Below are positions 25,401 through 36,362 of a DNA stretch of 64,000 nt, one piece after another; the stretch's first letter is position 1, and each line of letters starts with the position of its first letter. The notes under the pieces are model-generated. The model did not search any database and was not told where the DNA came from. It was given only the letters and a program-made list of their open reading frames with translations. Origin of the DNA: Laccaria trichodermophora (Eukaryota > Basidiomycota > Agaricomycetes > Agaricales > Hydnangiaceae); assembly GCA_018417955.1 (NCBI GenBank), contig JACTVC010000003.1, positions 3,596,001 through 3,660,000 on the forward strand, read 5' to 3'. The position numbers and the translations under genes were made by a program.

Positions 25401-26402
25401 CGCCGCTCTGACCCCGAGATGGCGAGCATGGAAGTCGCACAAGTTCTTGCCGCGGTCCAGAATAGGTCACCTTCCCCTCCAAGCGTCATGGAACGTGTCG
25501 ATCGTGACTACGGAATCGATCAACATATCTATGATCTGGATGTAGATGAAGTCGAGATCGTTCCCAGGACTAGTGAATCGCGGACTGCTGAAACTGATAA
25601 TAGCTCTATCAATGAAGAACCAAGACACCCCATTCAAGTTATTGTGGACGAGGAGCCAGTTATCGAACCAATCCTGAGTGCGCGCCAGATGGCAAGGCAG
25701 CAACGTCGTCTCGGTTACTTTGATCTTCATCCAGAACGTAAACAAGCCTTGGCAGCGAAGACGGAAGAGGAGGACGATCCTCGAGCGTTACTGGGGAAGG
25801 ATGAGAGCGACGAAGAGGACGACGAAGGCATATATGGATCCCCTGATCGCATTCGACCTCTGCCCGTACCACCCGTGGCTGCAGTTCCCCATGCGACCAT
25901 ATATGAACCTTCACCTGTAGCTCACTCGTTGAAAACAGCGGGAGATCTCTCTCAAATTGAACACAACGCTCTGGAACACAAACGATCAGGCAACTTTGGT
26001 ACCCCTGAAAAGACCCTCCCTGCTCACAATGGTAACGGACTGCACGTGGAGCCTACATCTCCTGCTCCCAGCAAGACAGCGGCCCTTATTGAAATGTATC
26101 GAGAACGTGAACGGGGTACTCCCCCAAGACCCTCTCTGCCGTCAGTACCGATCGTCGTCGCGCCACTTGCACCATCTAGGCTACCAAGACCCCTACAAAA
26201 CGAAAACCTAACCCCACCGCAACCACAAGTCCAACCTACGACAACCTCTCCTCAACCCTCCCCTAAACCCTCTCCCCAGGAAACATCCCTCATCGATCTT
26301 CCACATGTGACACTTGACGAAACCGGCCGATCTAGCCCTGCTCGATATGTCCATGGCGCACCTCTTCATAACGTTCTTGAAGAGGAGGAGGAGGAGATTT
26401 AA
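22456..26402 (+). CDS. Msb1/Mug8-domain morphogenesis protein
   Basis: Four exons (22456-23146, 23270-24171, 24220-24558, 24618-26402) give 1238 residues. After a basic Ser-rich start the conserved Msb1/Mug8 region begins near residue 105: LVDVVSEELESRGGITTPFI, LDISSSAIKRLIRSFINT, GMCLRWGLARVI, SWDHYVEFRDSEA, then HFISFLPDLPHPLQSIIVRL and GPLLFGLGP, and later WVEYKSLPPSR-like and LFEEFVPLEYRQQL segments. This RhoGAP-like domain is found in yeast Msb1 and fission yeast Mug8, which act with Rho GTPase signalling in polarity, cell-wall integrity and cytokinesis. The long C-terminal half is disordered and rich in Ser, Pro and acidic residues with an EEEEEEI end. Whether the domain has GAP activity is unknown. 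No break seen. Confidence 0.82.
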
Positions 26403-28240
26403 CTTTCTTAGCAACCACCTTCAAATTTGCTGGATTGCGTACACATGGAAACCTTAGCCGGCTGCTGTCCAACTCCCATGCTCGAGGGCATAATATACCT
26501 TTTTTTACCTTCAACACATTGCTACTCATCCATCGGAGCTGGACGCCGGTTCCGCCCACTACCTCCCATACTCACAAACTTAAAGCCCCCACGCTCGTTT
26601 GAAATTTTCGCTCAACACCCCGGATTTCCGCCCGTTCTGATACTTTATCACCATGTTGTTTTTCCACTCGTACATATGCCAGCTCTTTCTTCTGTCCTGA
26701 CTCCCAACGCTTCGTCATATAGTTCAGAGCTTTCCAATCGTAATCCTGCTAGCTAGCAAAATGCCAACAGTTTACTACATAAAAGAATCTTCGAGAACAC
26801 TGACCAGAGCACTGGTGTACCAGCAAAGTCGATCTTTTCGTGATGACATCACAACTATGCCTTTTTTACATCGCGTTATCCTCTGTTTGAAATTCGCATG
26901 CACAACCCATACCTGCCCATACCCCATTTTTTAAGGGGCTTTCTAACATGCCCCCGCCTATTGCCTGATATCTTTGACATGACATCATAATCAGGGACAT
27001 CATTTTCACTGAAGTTCAAGTATATCTGCCACTGGAGATAAAAAAGATAAACAAGCTCTCCGTTTAAGGATCTCAGAACACCGTGTTTTGTGTAATCTTG
27101 TGCTCGGGGTTTCCACGCAGATTCAGTCAGCCTTGCGAAGCCACGGAATTCGAAAAGCAGTAATGAGCTGAACAGCACATTCGCGAATCATCCATAGTAT
27201 TCCATACGCGCAGGCATTTCACCCCCTTAAAACACGCTCTCCTTCTGATTCACATAACGTAAACTCGCAATGTTCCGCACAAACGTCGACTGTATGAACT
27301 GCAGAAAAAGGTCCATCTCTCGGTGACACAACTTGACATATCAATAATAATTATCCCAATAATAACAAGTTAACTGGCTCTTTCTTAGGACTGGACTCCT
27401 ATCTTGGCTCAAGTTGAAGACAGGAACACATCTTTTGATCTCTTTTGACCCAGTGGGCGGTAGAGACTCCACTGGATCAAAAGATCTGCGACCTAAAATG
27501 ATCAGATTGAACGATAACTTGGACTTGGAAGTTGGTAATGAGCGTTTCCTCAGCGATCGGTGTCCTTAGTTCGTTATCGGGGGGCTTCAGGCTGTCTTAG
27601 GCGACGCATTCAAGCAGGTCTTTGTCCTAACAATTTGCGTTGGCAACAGTGGCTTCACCTCAAATTGATTTGATCTGTCGACCTCGATATGCGCCATCAA
27701 AATATTGCTTCAACAAGCCGGCGGATTCCGGTCTGGCCTTCCTGCTTCTCGTTATTATTATGTAGTTGCCAGGACACGAAGTCTCCTAGATCTGCTCTCC
27801 TTTCTCTTCCTTGTGTTTGGCTGATCGAGTATGATTCCAGGTGATTCCTTAGACCTCCACAGGACCTCAGGCCTTAGGTCCAAGATTGACAGATCTTTGC
27901 GTTTTGGGCACAGACAAGAATGTGCTTTCTGCACCAGTCATGTACCACTTCCCGTTCACACTTGGTCCACACTGTATTTGCATCCCCGCATCAGCTGAGT
28001 GGTTTATCTAGACTAAGATTTTGTGTCCCAGTATCTCTACAACTGATTAGGACGACTCTTAGCAAGGCTTAGCAATCGGGGATAAAGGACCCTTCGCTGC
28101 AAAGGATCTCGCGGCAGCAATATTTGAAATATGGTTACGGTTTGGGGTATATATCCTGCAGGGCCTAGGGACGGACTCAACTGCGACGATATTTAAACGG
28201 CCAACTTCTGGTGCAGTCTGTAGATTGCCCGGCTACGACC
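26403..28240. other. Intergenic region, 1.8 kb, no gene recognised
   Basis: No domain-bearing frame and no plausible exon chain on either strand. I see no inverted or direct repeats long enough to report. Confidence 0.45.
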
Positions 28241-29478
28241 ATGGACGCAAATCTCTTACCAAACCCTTTTACTCCCATGGCATGGCTGCCTCCGGAGTTC
28301 GCTTACCAGATGTCAATGGCCACTCATATCTGTGCTGGTGTGACGGGGGTGATATTTCATTTCCTTTCGTGCCCGGATTGCGCTCATGATACCAATTGCC
28401 AGGTTATGGTGTGGGATATCGTCACAAGTCTCGGGGAAGATTACCAGATCTTCTTCAAGCGTAAGGTAGGTCTCACCAATATTGTGTATTTCATTTCAAG
28501 GTAAGGCTTCGACCTCCGCTTGTCCACTATATCGATTGACTCATTAACCAGGATTACGTCGATGTTATTTATGGTTTTGACCATGATCTTAGTCAGTGAG
28601 TACGTTATGCGATCATGGCCACTAAAATCTTACGTTGCGCATGAAAGCCTCTCCGATTGGGAATTGCCCCAGAAATCAGAAAATATTCCTCGCATTCTTC
28701 TCAATCGCCATTGCCTCCTCAAACCTCCTCTTCTTCTTCCGCCTTCGTGCAATCTATACAGGACATAAGGCTCTTATAATTTTTGGCTTTGTCCTTTGGG
28801 TCATATCGGCGGGAGGAACCGTGAGCACGCCAGTTGGCGTCGACGGTGTCCATATTGGAACGACCAACTATTGCATCGAAACAGCGCAACATTCATATGT
28901 TTCCATATCTGGAATTTTGCCCTTCATCCATGACACCTTCGTGTTTCTGGCGATATCCTATAAGCTTGCCCAGAACGCCCACAACGAAAATACGCTCAGG
29001 ACTGGCGTACGTGCGGCGCTATTTGGAGAATATCTCCCAGCCTTCTCCAGATCTTTGTTGTTGGATGGCCAACAGTATTACTTGTCGGTGCTTTCTCTTA
29101 ACCCCGTGAAAATCCGCTTACTTTCTTATGGAAAGGCTGACTGTGCTGACCAACTTCATCGCAATCTTGATGGTTTTTGTTCCACTACCGATTGTTTACA
29201 GGGTTATCTGGTCGTTCCCCAATGTCATGATGATGAATGTGATGGCATGTCGCGTTTATCGCAACACCAAACTTGGTCTCTACAAAGGCTCGCCTACGTC
29301 CACCAGCAACATTCTGTCAGAACCCATCCCTCTCGCGTTTCGCCAGAACACCACAACTGATAATGGCATCAACGGGACGGTGCAAATTAGTAGGACGACC
29401 CGGAGCGTAGATAATTATGACCGTTTAACAAAGAAGGAGCGGTTATCGAAGGAGGATTTTGGCGAGGTCAAGGGTTGA
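28241..29478 (+). CDS. Polytopic membrane protein, fungal 7-TM-like family
   Basis: Five exons (28241-28348, 28403-28500, 28552-28595, 28648-29083, 29136-29478) join in phase to 342 residues. Hydrophobic segments occur at about ITSMLFMVLTMILV, FLAFFSIAIASSNLLFFF, ALIIFGFVLWVISAGG and FIAILMVFVPLPIVYRVI. The pattern of EDYQIFFKRKVGLTNIVYF between the first helices, RLRAIY after a central helix, LLDGQQYYL before the last helices and MACRVYRNTKLG after them matches a large family of Agaricomycete integral membrane proteins with no known function. A hydrophilic Ser/Thr/Lys tail ends the protein. Start chosen at the ATG that opens the first conserved segment. Confidence 0.72.
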
Positions 29479-30002
29479 AGCCTGGAGCTCCAAGCAAAGC
29501 TTCCGCCATTCTAATTGCTGAGTCGAATACGTGTAAATTCGTACCCTATTCCGATTTCCCTTTTGTAACAACATTTGTCTTTGGCCCGCATTCAATAAAC
29601 CCTCAAACTTTGTCAATTGAGCTAACTTTTCACGGGACAGGCGCTTTTTTACCCTGGAAAAGGCAGACCACGTAATTGCGCCTATGTGCGCACTATTCAA
29701 TTTCATATCACCGCATTTGATCTGCCCGAATTTGTGAGGCCGGGATTAACGGCATCTTGCTTCACTTTTTGCAAAATAAAAGTTGGTTTAAATCGGGTGC
29801 TTGATTTACAAAAGATGACAAAAGGGGACTGCGAATTGTATCGTAAGTTGTAGACGGTCTCAATTGTCTCTTTGTTGAACTCGTCCTCTTCAAGAAAGCA
29901 CAGTCATAATTCCACTAGCATAGATCCCCTCAAACCAGGCTGAAAAAACAATGGGCCTATGTTTCGATGAGCTGCAGCGTCTGTGTGACTGAATCGGTGA
30001 AC
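29479..30002. other. Intergenic region
   Basis: About 520 bp between the membrane-protein stop and the 3' end of the repeat-module gene on the other strand. Nothing else seen. Confidence 0.45.
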
Positions 30003-31355
30003 TTACAATGCTCGCAGGCCCGAAGGAAGAAGTTTCGGCTCTGAGTCACCATCATCACTGTCGCCGCTGTTGATAGTGTCATCCACGAAATGCGTTGGAT
30101 ATCATTGAATGAATCTTACTTGAACGTTGAGAGGGAAGATTCGGACCCATCATCGTCGGATCCACCTCCCTCAGATCCGTCATCACTAGTACAATTGTGA
30201 AGATGTCCGTAAATGGGGCTCCATTTTGCATGCGACAATCGTTACTTACGGAGCTTCTTTGGGGATACGATCCAAAACTACACCTCCAAGGTCAAGGCTG
30301 AAGGTTTTCTGGGAAGCAGATCTAAGAAAAATGATGACGGTGTAGCGAAAGTTAGTCTTACCTTTAGGCACTTTCCAAGTTGTATTTTTTTCTTTTCAAC
30401 AGCACTCGGATTCACTATGCCCTTCCTGTCAATTTCGAAGTCTGGGTTCGACCCGCAGCTTTTGCAATTATGTTAAAGTCAAACTGATACGAATTTGAGG
30501 AGACCCACTAGGCTTCAAATTTGTCGATCTTCTTGAATTCCGAAAGGAAGATTGGCTTGACCTCCTTGTGGTATATGCCGAGATCGATCGTATATTTCCC
30601 TAAAAATCGTCACATTCAGCAAAAGGGGAGGCTTATGAGGATAACCACAACTTAGCCTTACCTGTTCCCCAAGTTGCGAAGGCTGTGAAGGAAGACTCGG
30701 ATTCATCATCGCTTTCGTCTTGCCTAGTTGAAAGTTTAATTAATTGAGAAGACAATTACATAGACGGTGATCGTTACTTGGGGATATGATCCAAGACTAC
30801 TTGTCCAAGGTCAAGGCTGAAGGTTTTCTGGGAAGTAGCTTTGAGAAAAGTGATGATGGTGTAGCGAAATTGAATTTTACCTTTAGGCACTTTCCAAGTT
30901 GTATTTTCTTCTTTTCAACAGCACTCGGATTCACTATGCCCTTCCTGTCGATTTCGAAGTCTGGGTTCGAGCCGCAACTTTTGCGATTATGTCAAAGCCA
31001 AGCTGATACGAATTTGAGTACACTCACTAAGCTTCAAATTTGTCGATCTTCTTGAATTCCGAAAGGAAGATTGGCTTAACCTCCTTGTGGTATATGCCGA
31101 GATCAATCGTATATTTCCCTGAACGAAGCAAACGCTTAGTTTTGCAGAGACGATAGTAGGGCCGTGTTCAGACGGACCTGTGCCCCATGTCGCATAGGCG
31201 CTCATGCAATCAGTAGTCTAATCACGGTTCGCAGGACGAAGACATGAGCGCAACTTAATGGAAGGTGAAGCAGTGCGTACTGAGATAGGATACGCCAATC
31301 CAAGGCATGAAGCGAGAGCAATGATTACGAACAGTAAAACTTTGGGATGTTCCAT
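30003..31355 (-). CDS. Predicted secreted protein with two tandem copies of an unrecognised module (paralogue 2)
   Basis: Eleven exons (31355-31281, 31217-31178, 31118-31028, 30977-30881, 30827-30778, 30723-30662, 30599-30509, 30458-30362, 30308-30250, 30185-30120, 30057-30003) join in phase to about 260 residues. A clear signal peptide (MEHPKVLLFVIIALASCLGL, then AYP) opens the protein. The module reads, in pieces, FATWGTG, GKYTIDLGIYHKEVKPIFL, SEFKKIDKFEA, YCGSNPDFEIDRKGIVNPSA and TFSLDLGQVVLDHIPK, and then an acidic Ser/Asp linker. It is present twice because a 519-bp-spaced DNA unit carrying four exons is duplicated. The last exons drift (no second-copy ATWGTG) and the C-terminus is less certain. 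I know no family with this module; the neighbouring gene at 33.0-33.9 kb is a diverged paralogue. Confidence 0.6.
30250..31125 (-). repeat. Tandem duplication, 519-bp offset, carrying four exons and introns
   Basis: Blocks of roughly 360 bp at about 30,250-30,605 and 30,770-31,125 are near-identical. Four corresponding exon starts (31118/30599, 30977/30458, 30827/30308, and donor positions between) are each exactly 519 bp apart, so exons and introns were copied together, recently by appearance. Confidence 0.85.
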
Positions 31356-31663
31356 CATTACTTTCTTGAAGGTTAAATGGGAACTTGAGACGGAGGATCA
31401 CAGTATTTATAGATAACAGAGGGGCGCCCATTAAAGTACCTGGATCTTTACGTCTCTGAACCGTACCTCGATGTTTCTACAAGAAGGATCCATTTTCTAC
31501 GTTTGACATCGGCAAAGAGAGTGTCCGGTTCCCAAACTTGGTAGAATGGTAGAAGACAAACAGGTTGAAGTTTGGACCAAGGGATTTAGTCAAAGAGGTA
31601 CAATAGGACCCCTGAAAGTACCCTTGGAACCCAGATCCAAAAAGTCGAAAATTTTGGAATTTT

Positions 31664-32249
31664 TATCCGGACAGTTTTGGACAATTTCTATCCGGATGGC
31701 GGATCTGGGTCCAGGTATGGGCAAAATTTATCCGGACGTGGATCTGGGTTACCCAAAACCTGTATTTTCGCTTTTTTCACTTGAAAACACCAAATTTTCG
31801 CTTAAAAACACCAATTTTCGCTTTAAAATGCCAATTTCTCGCACGGCATCTCCTCTGGAGCCCCAATAGGCACCTACAAGCATCTCAGATAACAAAAAAC
31901 TAAAATACATGAAATCGTGCCCATTTCGTGGCTCCTCTGAGACATATTTGAGAGTGCAGAGAAATGCAAATATTGATGGTGTATTAAGATGGTCAAAGTG
32001 GAAAACAAATATTATGTTCATTTGGTGTAGTGGTTAAAACGTTAATGGCTTTAGTTGATGACGTTCACTTTCAATGTCTTGAGTTCGGATCCCCAGCTGC
32101 ACCAATTTTTATCCGGAAGTGGCTCTGGGTTTCGTGGGTCAGCCCAATTTCTATCCGGAAATCTGCCTCCGGGTTCCAGCCAAAATGGCCCAAATTCTAT
32201 CCGGACAGTGCTATGGGTTTTCAAAAAAATTTCAGAATTTTTATCCGGA
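31664..32249 (+). repeat. Seven TATCCGGA motifs in the transposon body
   Basis: TATCCGGA occurs at 31664, 31689, 31729, 32110, 32152, 32198 and 32242, always after an AT-rich run and often followed by GGATCTGGGTT or a variant. They cluster in two subterminal groups, as expected for transposase-binding subterminal repeats. Confidence 0.75.
32020..32094 (+). ncRNA. tRNA-like A and B boxes inside the transposon (possible SINE-type head)
   Basis: TGGTGTAGTGGTTA at 32022-32035 matches a Pol III A box and GAGTTCGGATCCC at 32081-32093 resembles a B box (GGTTCGANTCC). The 46-nt gap fits a tRNA-derived promoter. The T-stem pairing is imperfect and no cloverleaf or anticodon can be trusted, so this is a tRNA-derived remnant rather than a tRNA gene. 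Confidence 0.5.
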
Positions 32250-32294
32250 TTGGGATCTGGGTTCCAAGGGTATTTTCAGGGGTCCTGGTACAAT

Positions 32295-33020
32295 GAGCCG
32301 GCGCCAGGAACTCCGCAAATGCAATTCAGCGTTGTCAAAGACATATGGCCGCAGTGATCAAAATAGAGCTATTGTGGAATCAGCTGAGCGATCGAAGATC
32401 CCACGGTTGTCAATTCCGCTCATTTGACCCATGAACTCGACGAAGAGAAACCGCTAATGTGGCGGAAGTTGATGGGAGGAATGAACGTCGAGTAAGTACT
32501 TAGTGCTTAATTGTTATCACGTCGGCGCCATGACGTCTGTCAAGTGGAATTGCCCCCGGTCTTTTTTTGGACTTGCGCGACATTGGACTCAGGATATGTA
32601 AGTACCTGGCCCAAAATTTGATGGTGAAAAAGGTAAAAGGGCACAGCCTCGTTTTTGAGTTGTCTCGGACCTGTATGCAAGAATCCGTAAAGATGCCAGG
32701 CAGGTGCAGCGCTGAACAAAATTGCAAGACCCCTAGAGGATAACAATGATTCAACGAGAAGACTTTATCATTATTGCGCGAGTCAAGGCTTTTGAAAGCA
32801 AACAGACAATTTGATTCATCAATCGATAAGAGGGCGAGAGCATCAAGATACGTAGGCAGACAGAGCAGTGATTTCTAGAATCTTGGGCTGATCAAAAGAT
32901 AAGGCCCAGAAGTCGCGTCAGCTAGATCCAGGCAGACAAGATCCAAGCACTGGCGCTATCGAGGGCGGAATTGAATCTATGAGGGATGTCAAAAAGTCGT
33001 GAGCACGAATACTGAGGTGC
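32295..33020. other. Spacer between the transposon and the upstream paralogue
   Basis: About 725 bp with no gene recognised. Frames here lack starts, domains or splice support. Confidence 0.4.
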
Positions 33021-33918
33021 TTACTTAGTAGTTTGTACGTCAAGGTCAAGGGTTCTTCCTAGAGATCACAAAGTAAGAGGACAATATGAAAAAGTAACTT
33101 AACTTATATACCTGTACCCCATGTCGCCAGAACATTGAATAAGCTGGGGACGTTCTCCACCTCCGAATCACCCTCCTCATCGTCGGGAATAAATTGATGG
33201 GCCAAAACAACATCCCCAAGATCAAGACTGAACCGCTTCTAGAAAGTATACGTGTTAGTAATCGTGTCATCATTTATTTCACAACAAAATGAACATACTT
33301 TGGTGCAAAGGTCTTTACCTTTGACAGCATTCGGATTCACTATGCCATTTCTATCGATCTCAAAGTCTGGATTGGTACCGCATCTGCTAACATAGTAAGA
33401 GAAAGTGAAGCATGATCTTGAGGTGTCATACTTGGATGTGAAGTCCTTGAACGCTGCTTGGAATCTCTTGATGAAAATAGGTTTGACTTGTCGATGGTAC
33501 ACATCAAGATCGAGGGTATATTTTCCTAGAAATTATAGAGTGAGGGATCGAAACGAGGAAACGCATGGCCTGGCCAGATACCTGTACCCCATGTCGCTAG
33601 CGTGCTAAACAGAGTGGGTACTTTGTGATCCAAAAACTCTTCGGTCGACCCATCAAGTGGAAATAGGTGAGCGAGGACAAATTTCCCTATGAGACAGTCG
33701 CTGATGAGAATGTAAGACGGTAAGGACTGGATGCGCACCTTCTCCCCTTTTGGCAAAGGAATCCGATGAATCGACGTCCTACAGTCAAGAGCATGCGTTA
33801 AACAACGGTAGAGGGGTCTATGGATGGCACATACCTTTAAAACAGGGTACGCTTTTACGAGGTGAAGCCATGCAAAGATAGAAATCAACGAAAAGCGGAC
33901 GAAGAACAAGGTCGACAT
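33021..33918 (-). CDS. Predicted secreted protein with the same unrecognised module (paralogue 1)
   Basis: Seven exons (33918-33835, 33778-33739, 33686-33582, 33525-33432, 33383-33299, 33238-33112, 33058-33021) join in phase to 190 residues. A signal peptide (MSTLFFVRFSLISIFAWLHL, then VKAYP) is followed by one and a half modules: FVLAHLFPLDG, STLATWGTGKYTLDLDVYHR, QVKPIFIKRFQAAF, KCGTNPDFEIDRNGIVNP, then KRFSLDLGDVVLAHQF, NVLATWGTG and a short end RTLDLDVQTTK. The last module stops where the YH..VKPIF segment should start, so the 3' end looks truncated. Compared with paralogue 2 it lacks the intron between the LGxVVL and ATWGTG segments. Function unknown; few cysteines, no catalytic motif seen. 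Confidence 0.62.
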
Positions 33919-34546
33919 GGCAGCTCGCCTGGCGGGTAAGGCGTCAAATGGGTAGGAACTGTTTGGAGTGAAGAAAGACTCAAGGTTTTATAGGGCACAG
34001 GCAACCCGGATGTTCTGCACGAGAAGCGCAGAAAGTGGAGTTGTCATCAGCAAAGAAGCAGATGCGTGACAAACATGGATAGATGACAAAAGCAAAACTT
34101 CGTTCAGAGTTGCTATTCTGTCGTTGATGATAGATTGTAGTGGCGGTAGAGGGTCGACTTCAAGCTTGAAATGCCAGGATCAATCGTATGCCACTTTCCA
34201 GCGCAAAACAGGGCAAGGGAAAATGTTGGGACCAGAAACCTCCGCTTCAACAGAGAACAAGCTACTGTTTATAAGCCCAACTTGAAGGGTCCCACAACAT
34301 ACATCAGGCGCTTGACCATGAGCATGTGAATAAGTTGACATGTTGTCAACGGTGGTGGAAGGAGGTCAGCCTGGACAGGTTTTGAACTTTGAAGTGATAT
34401 CGATCCGGACCGGCTTCGGCATCGTGCCAGAGAAAATTGATAATATTAGTGAGTTCACTACATTTGTACAGTACAACCAGAAGGTTCAAGGCAAGAGGAA
34501 TCTAGCGCAAACTAGCGATACAGAAATTGCTACGCCCAGGCATAGA
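33919..34546. other. Intergenic region
   Basis: About 630 bp. The part from about 34,430 on is homologous to the 3' flank of the intact paralogue near 36,250-36,360 and belongs to the duplicated unit. Confidence 0.5.
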
Positions 34547-36018
34547 CTACAACTCATCATAAGCTGGCGGGGCAATGGACTGGCATGCTTCCCTCATCTC
34601 CGTCGCGATGGAGCCTCCCCCGCTCGTACTGACATCAGCAGTTTCCGCACCATGACTTCGAGCACTCTTATGCACCACTCGTGGTGGACCTGATTGCAGC
34701 AGCACGGTCGAACCAGCGTTAGAGGAGGTTGATCCAGGTGGAGATATTTGCATTGGTGGAGAGCCTGATTTGGCGACACCTGCGAAAAGTTGAGGAGTGC
34801 GATTTCATGGATATTGATTGAACCTACCGAGATTTTCTTGTTCGCTACTTGGCACGGCAAATGCTGTGATTTGATTTGATTCCCCTTGATCGTCTTGAGC
34901 CTTCCTTTTCCGAAACCAGAGGAAAGATCCAATCAAGAGAAACAGCAATGCCAATCCTCCAAGAATTCCGCCTGCTATTGCTCCGACGGAGGTTGATTTG
35001 GTGGTGGTATGCGATGTTCCATCGGTAGAGGTGGGTAAAGTGAGATTCGGCATAGTAGCTAACGTGGAAAAGGAGGGTTGATAGGTCAGATAATCAAAAA
35101 TGAATGTTTGATAACGCATTTCGTGACGTTAACAACAAGGGTGTGGTCACCCGCAGTGAGGCTGGTGTTACTGTATAGCAGGAAGTTGTGTTGGTCAATA
35201 GTGTTGTCCTGGTACCTGGAAGAAGATGTCGTGGCGGTATATGTTTGCGATATTGTTCCACATCGAGGGTGTATGATGCAGAGACAGTGCCGAGGTTTGC
35301 CCAATCTAGAATTCCGTAGATATTCAGAGATGTCCCTATCCTATCATCAGTATCTCGCAGAAAAGAGTGATTGAATGGAAAATCACCCGAGAATCGGAAA
35401 ACAAAATTATCCCCCGGCGTAGTGCTCTGATGCGTGCTGTTATGGAAGGAATAGCCGTTTGGTAGATATCCAGTAGAAAACCGGTCTGTGTTGCGTGTCC
35501 ATGATCCCGTGAACGTGATAGAGGGATCCTCGTTGTCGACTATGACTGTTTTCCCTGTTAGAGGTGTATTCTGCCAAGCAGTGATGACCGCGTAGACCAG
35601 GGCTGTCCCAGCCATATGAGTCAGTGTAATATTGTGTGTCCCCTCTGTCAATATCGGGGACTGATACCACTGCGTGTAAGATTGAGGTGTGGGATCATTG
35701 TACGAGGTGTTGTACGAAGGCGCGCCGTCGATGGAGACAGTCAATGTTTGCGAGTCCCCAAAGACTTTGGGCGTGTTCCCCGAAAAAGCGATCGCTATCC
35801 CTGTTTTGAGAGGTTTCTTCTGAGAAAATAACAAGGACAATAATATAACTCAACACACCTTCGAACGACAAGGGACCCCGTTACGTTCGCGGAAACTCAG
35901 GCCAGGCGATTGAACCGCCATACCACTGGAACAAAGTAGGTATCACCCATTGCCCTCCTCCGTACGTCGCGTTCAGTTGGGGGTCGTCAACCATCAGCAG
36001 AAGTTGAGAGGAGGACAT
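34547..36018 (-). pseudogene. Decayed tandem copy of the receptor-like membrane protein
   Basis: The copy aligns along its whole length with the intact gene at 36363-37854 but is broken at three places. Exon 1 starts identically (MSSSQLLLMVDDPQL) and then loses sequence near 35,905-35,925, bringing a TAA into frame. A single G is missing near 35,255, after ASYTLD, and a single A is missing near 35,115, after VTKC. The rest, including the transmembrane segment (AIAGGILGGLALLFLLIGSF) and the tail ending APPAYDEL, remains recognisable. The remaining homology makes decay recent. Confidence 0.85.
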
Positions 36019-36167
36019 GGTGGTGAGTGGGGGGAAGACACGGATTGGTGGTTTTGCAGGGTTTGACGAACAGACTCTCCTTCATTGAAAACATTTTTGT
36101 TGCAAATTTATCCCCGGATGGACGTAGTTATGGCGTCGCAACACCGTGAATGTCATTGAAGTGCCAG

Positions 36168-36244
36168 CTACGATGTCAGAGACTCAAAGTCTTCCGCCAA
36201 CAGCAATCCTCGTGGATAGAAAGCACCTAAAGCGCCGGAGCAAG
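36168..36244 (+). pseudogene. Fragment of the AlkB-like gene's 5' end
   Basis: About 75 bp starting GCTACGATGTCAGAG match the start of the AlkB-like gene at 38937-39003 with scattered changes and small indels. The fragment ends where the 3' flank of the intact membrane-protein gene begins, which marks the junction of the tandem duplication. Confidence 0.75.
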
Positions 36245-36362
36245 CAACAGGAAAATTAGTGATATTAGTAAGTCTGTACATATACAATACAACCAGGCAG
36301 TTCAAAGCAGGTTCAAAGCAAGACGCAAACTAACGATACAGAAAATGGTACTCAAGTATAGA

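Larger units (their letters stand above)
31605..32286. mobile_element. Non-autonomous TIR transposon (MITE-like), 682 bp, 8-bp TSD
   Basis: The ends are inverted repeats of 34 bp (31605-31638 and 32253-32286, starting AGGACCCCTGAAA) with one mismatch. They are flanked by the perfect 8-bp direct repeat GGTACAAT at 31597-31604 and 32287-32294. No transposase is encoded. The body has seven TATCCGGA motifs and a tRNA-like stretch. An 8-bp duplication fits hAT, P or KDZ-type transposases;the TIR alone does not decide. It sits about 250 bp upstream of the start of the secreted-protein gene on the minus strand. Confidence 0.88.

Noticed and set aside
32020..32094. Functional tRNA gene
   Set aside because: A/B boxes are present but stems do not pair well and no anticodon arm can be drawn.
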